NCBI RefSeq assembly: GCF_016658545.1
Contig: NZ_JACVZC010000065.1
Location: forward strand, 1-33,469
Direction of reading: 5' to 3'
Source of the DNA: Pseudomonas sp. S37
Lineage (GTDB): Bacteria; Pseudomonadota; Gammaproteobacteria; Pseudomonadales; Pseudomonadaceae
Length of the DNA: 33,469 nt
The notes beneath the pieces are model-generated. The model made no database searches, was not told the DNA's origin, and saw only the letters and a program-made list of their open reading frames with translations. Both the position numbers and the translations under genes were made by a program. Of this stretch, positions 27,082-33,469 are shown in pieces (within the stretch, counting starts at the first letter, position 1; each line of letters starts with the position of its first letter).

Positions 27082-27137
27082 TTCGCGGGTAAACCCGCTC
27101 CTACACTGGCCGGTGTAGGAGCGGGTTTACCCGCGAA
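27082..27137. repeat. compact REP pair forming a 56-bp palindrome
   Basis: TTCGCGGGTAAACCCGCTCC is followed almost directly by its inverse. Only one position departs from Watson-Crick symmetry across 28 pairs (a T-G pair near the centre). The usual GGCCTC outer ends and 30-40 bp spacer are missing. Confidence 0.93.
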
Positions 27138-27152
27138 GAATTTAACCCGGTA

Positions 27153-28841
27153 TCAAGCTATATCACGAAGCTCCCGCCGCAGAATCTTGCCCACCGGCGT
27201 CATGGGCAACGACTCGCGCAGCACGATGTGCTTGGGCACCTTGTAGCCGGTGAAGTTGGCCTTGCAGTAGGCCTTCAGCTCTTCCACGCTCAACCCACCC
27301 TCACGCGGCACCACGAACAGCTTCACCGCCTCGCCTGAGCGCTCGTCCGGCACGCCGATGGCTGCGCAGTTGGCGACCTTGGGGTGGCCCATCACCACGT
27401 CCTCGATCTCGTTGGGGTACACGTTGAAACCCGAGACAATGATCATGTCCTTCTTGCGGTCGACGATACGGGTAAAACCGTCCGGGTCGATCACCGCAAT
27501 ATCACCGGTCTTGAACCAGCCTTCGGCATCCAGCGCCTGCGCCGTGGCCTCGGGTTGCTGCCAGTAGCCCTTCATCACCTGCGGCCCCTTGATGCACAGC
27601 TCGCCACGCTCACCCAACGGCATTTCGTTGCCGTCATCGTCAATGACCTTGAATGCCGTGCCGGCCACCGGGATACCCACCGTGCCCAGCCGCGCCAACT
27701 GGCCATAGGGGTTGGTACTGGCCACTGGCGAGGTTTCGGTCAGGCCGTAACCTTCGACTATGCGGCAGCCGGTAAGCGCTTCCCAACGTTCGGCAGTGGC
27801 CTTGACCAGCGCCGTGCCGCCGGAGTTGGTGACCTTCAACGCCGAGAAGTCCAGCTGGCGGAAGCCCGGGTGATCCATCAGCGCCACGAACAGGGTATTG
27901 AGCCCCAGCAACGCGGAGAACCGCCACTTGCCCAGCTCCTTGATAAAGCCGGGGATGTCCCGCGGGTTGGTGATCAGCACATTGTGGTTGCCGGTGACCA
28001 TCATGCACATGCAGTTCGCGGTAAAGGCATAGATGTGGTACAGCGGCAGCGGCGCGATCATGACCTCCTGGCCGTCCTTGAGCAGCTTCTGCCCATCCGG
28101 CCCATGCTGCGAGAAGCAGGCCAGCACCTGCAGCATGTTGGCCACCAGGTTGCCGTGGGTGAGCATCGCCCCCTTGGCCAGGCCGGTGGTACCACCGGTG
28201 TACTGCAGCACGGCGATGTCGTCCAGGCTCAGCGGCACCGGCTTCGGCGACAGCCCACGGCCCTCGCGCAGCACCTGCTTGAAGGCTATGGCCTGCGGCA
28301 GCTGGAAGGCAGGCACCATTTTCTTCAGCTTGTCGACCACAGTGTTGACCAGCCAGCCTTTGGCGGCCGGCAGCAGGTCACCCATCTTCGCCTCGATCAG
28401 GTACTCGATACCGGTGTCGGGCAACACCTCCTGCACCCGTTTACCGAACATGTTCAGGTACACCAGCGCGCGCGCGCCGCTGTCCTTGAACTGGTGGCGC
28501 ATCTCGCGCTCGGTGTACAGCGGGTTGGTGTTGACCACGATCAGCCCGGCGCGCATGGCGCCGAACACGGCAATCGGGTACTGCAGCACGTTGGGCATCT
28601 GCACCGCGATACGGTCGCCGGGTTTGAGGTCGGTATGCTGCTGCAGCCAAGCGGCAAAGGCCGCTGAATGGCGCTCCAGGTCCGCGTAGTTCAGGGTCAC
28701 GCCCAGGTTGCTGAATGCCGGGCGGTCGGCAAAGCGCTTGCAGGAGCGCTCGAACACCTCGACGACCGAGGCATAGGCATTGATGTCGATGGTGGAAGGT
28801 ACGCCCGCCGGGCGCTTGTCATTCCAGAAGTCGGCTTGCAT
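27153..28841 (-). CDS. fadD2: long-chain-fatty-acid-CoA ligase FadD2
   Basis: The 562-residue protein (MQADFWNDKRPAGVPSTIDI) has YTGGTTGLAKGAMLTHGNL, GYGLTETSPVAS, TGDIAVIDPDGFTRIVDRKKDMIIVSGFNVYPNEIEDVV and a C-terminal GKILRRELRDIA. GAGGAAC precedes the start codon. It aligns with FadD1 throughout but has a longer linker (PLPEGRGLSPKPVPL-like region) and a shorter C-terminus. In P. aeruginosa the two homologues are known to differ in chain-length preference and in regulation; the same division here is inferred. It shares a 218-bp divergent region with the hydrolase. Confidence 0.94.
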   Translation of the reverse strand: MQADFWNDKRPAGVPSTIDINAYASVVEVFERSCKRFADRPAFSNLGVTLNYADLERHSAAFAAWLQQHTDLKPGDRIAVQMPNVLQYPIAVFGAMRAGLIVVNTNPLYTEREMRHQFKDSGARALVYLNMFGKRVQEVLPDTGIEYLIEAKMGDLLPAAKGWLVNTVVDKLKKMVPAFQLPQAIAFKQVLREGRGLSPKPVPLSLDDIAVLQYTGGTTGLAKGAMLTHGNLVANMLQVLACFSQHGPDGQKLLKDGQEVMIAPLPLYHIYAFTANCMCMMVTGNHNVLITNPRDIPGFIKELGKWRFSALLGLNTLFVALMDHPGFRQLDFSALKVTNSGGTALVKATAERWEALTGCRIVEGYGLTETSPVASTNPYGQLARLGTVGIPVAGTAFKVIDDDGNEMPLGERGELCIKGPQVMKGYWQQPEATAQALDAEGWFKTGDIAVIDPDGFTRIVDRKKDMIIVSGFNVYPNEIEDVVMGHPKVANCAAIGVPDERSGEAVKLFVVPREGGLSVEELKAYCKANFTGYKVPKHIVLRESLPMTPVGKILRRELRDIA

Positions 28842-29059
28842 TTATTATTGTTCCTCTGCCTGGACCTGCACTGCGTCCTTTAGTCCTTTACCTGAATGCC
28901 TGCTGGCAAAAAGGCGTTGATCCGACGTTAGCAGGTAAGCCCGAGGTGGCATATACGCCAAGTGCCGCCATTAACATTGTGAATCTTATTTGTGCCCTTC
29001 CTGCAATCCGGCCGGTTGTGCATACACTGTCCGGATACCCGTGCGCACAAGGACCCGCC

Positions 29060-30004
29060 ATGCCCCACGACGCCTTCTGGCTGCCCGCCAGCGAGCACTG
29101 CAGCCTGTACGTACACCAATGGCTGCCGGCCACGCCGGTAAAAGCCGTGGTGCTGCTGGCCCATGGCATGGCCGAGCATGCCGGGCGCTACCAGCGCCTG
29201 GCCCAGGCCCTGAGCACTGCCGGCTTCGCCCTGTTCGCCGCCGACCAGCGTGGCCACGGGCGCACGGCCGAACAGGGCAGCCTCGGCCTGTTCGCCCGCC
29301 ATCATGGCTGGAATGCCGTGGTCAACGACCTCGGCCGGCTGGCCCAGCACATCGGCCAGCAATACCCGTGCACACCGCTGTTCCTGTTCGGCCACAGCAT
29401 GGGCAGCTACATCGCCCAGGCCTACCTGCTGCACCACAGTGGCAGCCTGCACGGGGCGATCCTCAGCGGCTCCAACTACCAGCCGGCCGCGCTGTATCGC
29501 CTGGCCCGACTGATTGCCCGGCTTGAGGCCTGGCGCCAGGGGCCGCTGGGCAAGAGCGCACTGATCGAGTGGCTGTCGTTCGGCGCGTTCAACAAGGCCT
29601 TCAAGCCCAACCGCACAGCCTTCGACTGGCTCAGCCGCGACCCGGCCGAGGTCGACCTGTACCTCAACGACCCGCTGTGTGGTTTTCGCTGCAGCAACCA
29701 GCTGTGGCTCGACCTGCTGCAAGGCTTGGCGCAGATCAGCCAGCCGGGTAACCTCGCGCAGATCGATCCGAACCTGCCCATGCTGGTAATCGGTGGGGAA
29801 TGTGATCCGGTCAGTGCCGGCAAGCGTCTCACCCATCTGGCCGACGCCCTGCGCGCGACCGGCAATCGACATGTACAGCTGCGCGTCTATCCTGAAGCGC
29901 GGCATGAAGTACTCAACGAAACCAACCGTGACGAGGTCACCGCCGACATTCTCGGCTGGCTTGAACAGGCGCTGGCCCTTGGCCGCCCTGTGCGCAGTGA
30001 ATGA
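29060..30004 (+). CDS. lysophospholipase / monoacylglycerol-lipase-like alpha/beta hydrolase
   Basis: The ATG at 29060 has AAGGA eight bases upstream (314 residues). It has the features of the Hydrolase_4 (serine aminopeptidase S33, PldB-like) family: HGMAEHAGRY near residues 35-44, the nucleophile elbow GHSMGS with Ser113, probable Asp249 (GECDPVS) and His282 (EARHEVLNE). No signal peptide is seen, so it is likely cytoplasmic. Such enzymes release fatty acids from monoacylglycerols or lysophospholipids. Divergence from fadD2 and close linkage to phaJ support a role in lipid turnover, which is inference. Confidence 0.87.
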   Translation: MPHDAFWLPASEHCSLYVHQWLPATPVKAVVLLAHGMAEHAGRYQRLAQALSTAGFALFAADQRGHGRTAEQGSLGLFARHHGWNAVVNDLGRLAQHIGQQYPCTPLFLFGHSMGSYIAQAYLLHHSGSLHGAILSGSNYQPAALYRLARLIARLEAWRQGPLGKSALIEWLSFGAFNKAFKPNRTAFDWLSRDPAEVDLYLNDPLCGFRCSNQLWLDLLQGLAQISQPGNLAQIDPNLPMLVIGGECDPVSAGKRLTHLADALRATGNRHVQLRVYPEARHEVLNETNRDEVTADILGWLEQALALGRPVRSE

Positions 30005-30038
30005 TAGCCGCCCTCGCCTACCGCTTAAGGAAGCCCCG

Positions 30039-30509
30039 ATGTCCCAGGTCACCAATACGCCTTACGAAGCCCTCGAAGTAGGTCAGAAGGCGGAGTACAA
30101 GAAGTCCGTCGAAGAACGCGACATCCAGCTGTTCGCGGCAATGTCCGGTGACCACAACCCGGTGCACCTGGACGCCGAGTTCGCCGCCAAGAGCATGTTC
30201 CGCGAGCGCATTGCCCACGGCATGTTCAGTGGCGCGCTGATCAGTGCGGCAGTGGCCTGCACCCTGCCTGGCCCTGGCACCATCTACCTGGGCCAGCAGA
30301 TGAGCTTCCAGAAGCCGGTGAAAATTGGCGACACCCTGACCGTACGCCTGGAAATTCTCGAGAAGCTGCCCAAGTTCAAGGTGCGCATTGCCACCAATGT
30401 GTACAACCAGAATGATGAGCTGGTGGTTCAGGGCGAGGCCGAGATCCTCGCGCCGCGCAAGCAGCAGACCGTCGAGCTGGTGTCGCCGCCGAATTTTGTG
30501 GCTAGCTGA
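30039..30509 (+). CDS. phaJ: (R)-specific enoyl-CoA hydratase, MaoC/PhaJ family
   Basis: The 156-residue hot-dog-fold protein has the hydratase-2 catalytic motif SGDHNPVHLD with Asp38 and His43, the residues that hydrate the enoyl-CoA double bond. FRERIAHGMFSGALISA follows. Length and sequence match P. aeruginosa PhaJ1 (PA3302). It converts trans-2-enoyl-CoA to (R)-3-hydroxyacyl-CoA, a bridge from beta-oxidation to polyhydroxyalkanoate synthesis. It lies 34 bp after the lipase-like gene, probably in one operon. PhaJ1 homologues are known to prefer short to medium chains; chain preference here is not shown. Confidence 0.91.
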   Translation: MSQVTNTPYEALEVGQKAEYKKSVEERDIQLFAAMSGDHNPVHLDAEFAAKSMFRERIAHGMFSGALISAAVACTLPGPGTIYLGQQMSFQKPVKIGDTLTVRLEILEKLPKFKVRIATNVYNQNDELVVQGEAEILAPRKQQTVELVSPPNFVAS

Positions 30510-30527
30510 AGATTGATGTAAGCAATG

Positions 30528-30627
30528 CTGGCCTCTTCGCGGGTGAACCCGCTCCCACAGGATCTCCACCGCCTCGAATTCTGTGCAATCCCTGTGGGAG
30601 CGGGTTTACCCGCGAAGAGGCCGGTAC
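30528..30627. repeat. REP inverted pair
   Basis: Opposed REP units lie between the convergent phaJ and sigma-factor genes. The spacer carries GGATCTCC and CAATCCC-like ends as in the other pairs. Confidence 0.92.
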
Positions 30628-30635
30628 TGCCAACA

Positions 30636-31874
30636 TCATTCCAGAGCCTGTAACCGCCGCTCGATATGCCTGCGCTCGGGCTCTTGCCGGGTCAAGGCCA
30701 GTGCCTGCCGCCACGCCGCCCGCGCCTCCTCCAACTGCCCCAGCTGGTAATGCAGCTCAGCCCGCGCCGCATGCGCCAGGTGATAGTCCAGCAGTTCACC
30801 ACGCGCCAGAATCCCCTCGACCACCCGCAAGCCAACCGCCGGCCCGTCCCGCTTGGCCAGCGCCACCGCCCGGTTCAGCTCCACCACCGCAGAAGGCCAA
30901 TGCCGCTGCAACACATCATACAGCCCGACGATCTCAGCCCAATCCGTCTCATCCGCCGTCGCCGCTTCGGCATGCACCGCAGCAATAGCCGCTTGCACGC
31001 TATAGGCGCCAAAACCCCGGCTTTGCAGGGCCTGGCGCACCAGCTCGCAGCCTTCGGCAATGCGCTGCCGGTCCCACAGGCTACGATCCTGCTGCTCCAA
31101 CAGCACCAGGTTACCTTGGCCATCCGTGCGCGCCTGTTGCCGTGACGCCTGCAGCAACATCAGCGCCAGCAGGCCGACGGCCTCCGGGTCAGGCAGCAAC
31201 TGCACCAGCAACCGCGCCAGGCGGATGGCCTCGTCACTCAGCTCCTGCTGCAACAGTGCCTCCCCCGACGACGCCGAGTACCCCTCGTTGAACACCAGGT
31301 AAATCACCCGCAACACGCTTTCCAAACGTTCGGGCAGCTCGTTCAGTTCCGGCACCTGGTATGGGATGCCGGCATCGCGGATCTTGGCCTTGGCGCGGAC
31401 AATGCGTTGGGCGATGGTGGCAGGGCTTTGCAGGAAGGCACGGGCAATCTGCTCGGTGGTCAGGTCGCAGACTTCGCGCAGGGTCAGTGGCACCTGCGCA
31501 TCGGCCGACAGCGCCGGATGGCAGCAGGTGAAGATCAACCGCAGGCGGTCGTCTGCCAGCAGCTCTTCTTCACTGGGGTCTAGCGCCTGGCCGTCGAGCA
31601 GCATGCTCAGGTCTGCCTGGGAGCGGTCGAACCGGGCACGCCGGCGCAGCGCATCGATGGCCTTGAAGCGCCCGGTAGAAACCAGCCACGCCCGCGGGTT
31701 GGCGGGGATGCCGTCGCGCTGCCAGCGCTCGACGGCAATGAAGAAGGCATCATGCATGGCCTCCTCGGCCAGGTCGAAATCACCCAGCAGGCGGATCAGC
31801 GTTGCCAGGATGCGCCGCGACTCGCCCCGGTACACCGCCTCGACCTCGGCGCGCACCTGCGCCAGTGCCGCCAT
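30636..31874 (-). CDS. ECF42-type sigma factor with C-terminal TPR-like extension
   Basis: The 412-residue protein is about twice the length of a classic ECF sigma factor. Region 2 lies at about residues 10-75 (LGDFDLAEEAMHDAFFIAVERWQ, DALRRRARF) and region 4 at about 115-165 (LTLREVCDLTTEQIARAFL). The middle has the DUF6596 mark YLVFNEGYSASSGE, and the last 200 residues are helical repeats like TPR (AELHYQLGQLEEARAAWRQAL). ECF42 members are known to occur beside YCII/DGPF proteins and to use their extension instead of an anti-sigma factor. Its ATG overlaps the SRPBCC stop by one base. It likely autoregulates this operon. Confidence 0.92.
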   Translation of the reverse strand: MAALAQVRAEVEAVYRGESRRILATLIRLLGDFDLAEEAMHDAFFIAVERWQRDGIPANPRAWLVSTGRFKAIDALRRRARFDRSQADLSMLLDGQALDPSEEELLADDRLRLIFTCCHPALSADAQVPLTLREVCDLTTEQIARAFLQSPATIAQRIVRAKAKIRDAGIPYQVPELNELPERLESVLRVIYLVFNEGYSASSGEALLQQELSDEAIRLARLLVQLLPDPEAVGLLALMLLQASRQQARTDGQGNLVLLEQQDRSLWDRQRIAEGCELVRQALQSRGFGAYSVQAAIAAVHAEAATADETDWAEIVGLYDVLQRHWPSAVVELNRAVALAKRDGPAVGLRVVEGILARGELLDYHLAHAARAELHYQLGQLEEARAAWRQALALTRQEPERRHIERRLQALE

Positions 31875-32359
31875 CAGTCAGGCATCCGTTGGGTCACCAC
31901 CTCCACCAGGCGGTCCAGGCTTTCTCCCCAGCCCTGGTGGAAGCCCATTTCCTCATGGGCCCGGCAATCTGCGGCATTCCAGTGCCAGGCACGGGCGGTA
32001 TAACGGGTTTTGCCCTGCTCTTCGTCAAAGCTGATCACCGCAGTCATGAACGCCTTGTTGGACGGCACCCAGCCGGGGCCGAAGGCATCGGTGAACACCA
32101 GCCGGCGCGGTGCGGCAATTTCCAGGAACACGCCCTGGTTCGGGTACTCGCTGCCATCCGGCGCCCGCATCAGGGTGCGGAACAGGCCACCGGCCCACAA
32201 CTGCATCTCGCACTCCGGGGTGGTCATGCCGTGCGGCCCCCACCACTGCATCAGCCATTGGGGTTCGGTCCAGGCGCGGAACACCTTGGCCGGTGAGGCG
32301 TCGATCAGGCGGCTGATGGACAACTCGTGTTGCGCGTGCGCAGCAGGTGCAAGGCTCAT
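31874..32359 (-). CDS. SRPBCC (AHSA1/START-like) domain protein
   Basis: The 161-residue protein has the AHSA1-type SRPBCC signature SRLIDASPAKVFRAWTEPQWLMQWWGP at residues 15-41, then a helix-grip core ending GWGESLDRLVEVV. This fold forms a deep hydrophobic ligand pocket. Functions include small-molecule binding and Hsp90 co-chaperone activity. Here the context of YCII and sigma factor suggests a small-molecule role, which is inferred. Its stop overlaps the sigma-factor start, so they are translationally coupled. GGAGA lies about eleven bases before the ATG. Confidence 0.86.
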   Translation of the reverse strand: MSLAPAAHAQHELSISRLIDASPAKVFRAWTEPQWLMQWWGPHGMTTPECEMQLWAGGLFRTLMRAPDGSEYPNQGVFLEIAAPRRLVFTDAFGPGWVPSNKAFMTAVISFDEEQGKTRYTARAWHWNAADCRAHEEMGFHQGWGESLDRLVEVVTQRMPD

Positions 32360-32380
32360 GCTGGGGTTTCTCCGTGGCAG

Positions 32381-32725
32381 TCAGGGTTGCAGTTCGCGCA
32401 CTGGTCGCACTTCGACACTGCCAACCCGTGCGGCTGGGATGCCCTTGGCGATGTTCAGCGCTTCATTCAGGTCGCGGGCCTCGACCAGGTAAAAGCCGGC
32501 CAGCTGCTCCTTGGTTTCGGCGAACGGGCCGTCGGTCAGGCTCATGTGCCCGTTGCGCATGCGCACTGTGGTAGCCGTCTGCACCGGCTTCAATGCCTCG
32601 GCCGCGAGCATCCGCCCAGAGCCGTGGATGGCTTCGGCGTAGGCCATGCATTCGGCGTCTTCCGGGCTGTCGGGCAGGCTGTGCAACAGCCCCTCGTCAC
32701 AATAGACCAGGCACAGGTATTTCAT
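32381..32725 (-). CDS. YCII-domain DGPF protein
   Basis: The ATG at 32725 follows GGAGG closely and gives 114 residues (MKYLCLVYCDEGLLHSLPDSP). A longer in-frame opening to 33028 would overlap the SnoaL gene and has no ribosome site. The family-defining DGPF is at 65-68 (LTDGPFAETKEQLAGFYLV), followed by LNEALNIAKGIP and VEVRPV. The fold is a dimeric ferredoxin-like alpha-beta barrel. Its biochemical role is not established. These proteins are the standard partner of ECF42 sigma factors. Confidence 0.9.
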   Translation of the reverse strand: MKYLCLVYCDEGLLHSLPDSPEDAECMAYAEAIHGSGRMLAAEALKPVQTATTVRMRNGHMSLTDGPFAETKEQLAGFYLVEARDLNEALNIAKGIPAARVGSVEVRPVRELQP

Positions 32726-32769
32726 GGTCGCCTCCAGGGCATTGGCAAAGTGCGTTTGGCGATAAAGGC

Positions 32770-33195
32770 TCAGGGCTTGAGATCGAACAGGGCTTTTTGC
32801 GTTTCCATGTCGAAAGGCGCCGACCAGTGTTCGTGGATCACCTGCCACTGGCCACCTTGACGGCGGTAGCCCACGGTGGCGCGCATGAAGCCGCACTGGC
32901 TTTCGTCGTCGCCCGGGCCGCAGCGGTTCAGCCAGTGGGCCAGGGCCAAGTCGCCGGCCGCATGCACGGTCAGTTCGGCGAGCTCGAAGACCATGGGGCC
33001 GGTACACATGTTCATGCACATTTCCCAATGCGCCGTGTACACGGCCTTACCTTTGAATTGCAGGGACTGGATGGCATCGAAGGCGACGATGTCGTCGGCG
33101 TAGGGGGCGATGATGTTGGGGATGTCGCGATCGCGCACGGCCTGCATCCAGCGCTCGATCAGTTGGCGGATCTCGGTTTCGGCTGCGGTGCTCAT
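32770..33195 (-). CDS. SnoaL-like/NTF2-fold protein
   Basis: The 141-residue protein starts MSTAAETEIRQLIERWMQAVRDRDIPNIIAPYADDIVAFDA, the usual SnoaL/DUF4440 opening with a helix bundle and a small binding cavity. The remainder includes MVFELAELTVHAAGDLALAHWLNRCG and QWQVIHEHWSAPFD. GGAGGAA lies before the ATG. NTF2-like proteins are isomerases, hydrolases or binding proteins, and the reaction cannot be read here. It is the first gene after the predicted sigma-dependent promoter, so it heads the cassette of SnoaL, YCII, SRPBCC and sigma factor. Confidence 0.87.
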   Translation of the reverse strand: MSTAAETEIRQLIERWMQAVRDRDIPNIIAPYADDIVAFDAIQSLQFKGKAVYTAHWEMCMNMCTGPMVFELAELTVHAAGDLALAHWLNRCGPGDDESQCGFMRATVGYRRQGGQWQVIHEHWSAPFDMETQKALFDLKP

Positions 33196-33253
33196 CGGGG
33201 TTCCTCCGACAGGTCATAGGTGTGAACACGCGGTTGAGCGTGCCTTCAACTAT

Positions 33254-33281
33254 GGTCGAACGGGGGGCGGAGGAATCGACA
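33254..33281 (-). promoter_or_regulatory. predicted ECF42-type promoter TGTCGA-N17-CGACC
   Basis: On the minus strand TGTCGA (33276-33281) and CGACC (33254-33258) are separated by 17 bases. They end 58 bp before the SnoaL start, with no other gene between. From memory, the ECF42 promoter described in Streptomyces has TGTCGA at -35 and CGA(C/T)C at -10, which this fits. Confidence 0.72.
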
Positions 33282-33358
33282 GGCGCTGAAAATTAATCTG
33301 CTTTGGTATTGGCAAATCATTGCCGAGAAAAAACCGTCTGATCGGCCACCGGAGACAA

Positions 33359-33469
33359 CGGTAGGAGCGGCCTTGTGTCGCGAAAGGGCTGCGAAGCAGC
33401 CCCAAGGTTTTAGCGCAGATGCACAAATTGCTGGGGCTGCTTTGCAGCCCTTTCGCGACACAAGGCCGC
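33359..33469. repeat. REP-like hairpin at window end, second family
   Basis: The outer arms GTAGGAGCGGCCTTGTGTCG and CGACACAAGGCCGC bracket GGGCTGCGAAGCAGCCC and its complement. The loop (33405-33435) resembles that of the unit at 2645-2793, in inverted orientation. The unit reaches the window edge, so its end is not fixed. Confidence 0.85.

Larger units (their letters stand above)
26821..27152. other. 332-bp interval between fadD1 and fadD2
   Basis: It holds the fadD1 leader, three GGTCA half-sites (26978-27030) and a 56-bp near-perfect palindrome (27082-27137). No ORF or RNA gene is evident. The region of 26940-27060 is AT-richer than its surroundings and is the likely fadD1 promoter. Confidence 0.65.

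Noticed and set aside
25123..28841. fadD1 and fadD2 as a single duplicated or split gene
   Set aside because: Both are complete, with their own starts, ribosome sites and all ligase motifs, and have diverged in the linker and at the C-terminus.
32381..33028. Longer 215-codon frame for the YCII protein
   Set aside because: It would overlap most of the SnoaL-like gene, and the family-typical start MKYLCLVYCDEG with GGAGG lies at 32725.

Overview
The window reads as a chromosomal segment of a fluorescent pseudomonad, most likely the Pseudomonas putida group. Three things suggest this: high-GC, strongly biased coding sequence; housekeeping genes typical of the group (two adjacent fadD genes, hrpA, phaJ, a FabH-like synthase); and at least ten intergenic copies of the roughly 35-bp REP palindrome with core TTCGCGGGT-A-ACCCGC, which I know as characteristic of P. 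putida. No tRNA, rRNA, CRISPR array, insertion sequence or prophage gene was recognised.

Layout. Positions 1-2800 hold a DMT exporter, a small winged-helix-like protein, a BrnT/BrnA toxin-antitoxin pair (all minus strand) and a small exported protein (plus). Positions 2820-6102 hold a SrmB-like DEAD-box helicase divergent from a YbdG-type mechanosensitive channel, then the ribosome-rescue hydrolase ArfB. Positions 6168-9289 hold an AEC plus DMT transporter pair, azoreductase AzoR and a small exported protein. Positions 9339-13535 form a co-directional run: LysR regulator, alpha/beta hydrolase, periplasmic PPIase and ABC exporter. Next come a FemAB/GNAT-like protein, an outer-membrane porin, a ketoacyl synthase III homologue and the giant helicase HrpA.

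Positions 22049-24995 carry a glutamine-synthetase-like gamma-glutamylpolyamine synthetase and its partner FAD oxidase (the PauA/PauB, PuuA/PuuB type), preceded by a possible leader ORF. Positions 25123-30509 are a lipid module: FadD1, FadD2, a lysophospholipase/monoacylglycerol-lipase-like hydrolase and the (R)-enoyl-CoA hydratase PhaJ. With the KAS III homologue upstream, this set could release, activate and degrade acyl chains and divert beta-oxidation intermediates to PHA or back to fatty-acid synthesis.

Positions 30636-33195 are a compact minus-strand operon: SnoaL-like protein, YCII/DGPF protein, SRPBCC (AHSA1) protein and an ECF42-type sigma factor with a C-terminal TPR-like region. 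Immediately upstream is TGTCGA-N17-CGACC, which matches the promoter I recall for ECF42 sigma factors. This self-controlled cassette of small enzymes of unknown substrate is the best candidate for an under-described system here.

The REP units form inverted pairs, mostly at 3' ends of convergent genes. A second REP-like family, at 2645-2793 and 33359-33469, has a conserved interior loop.
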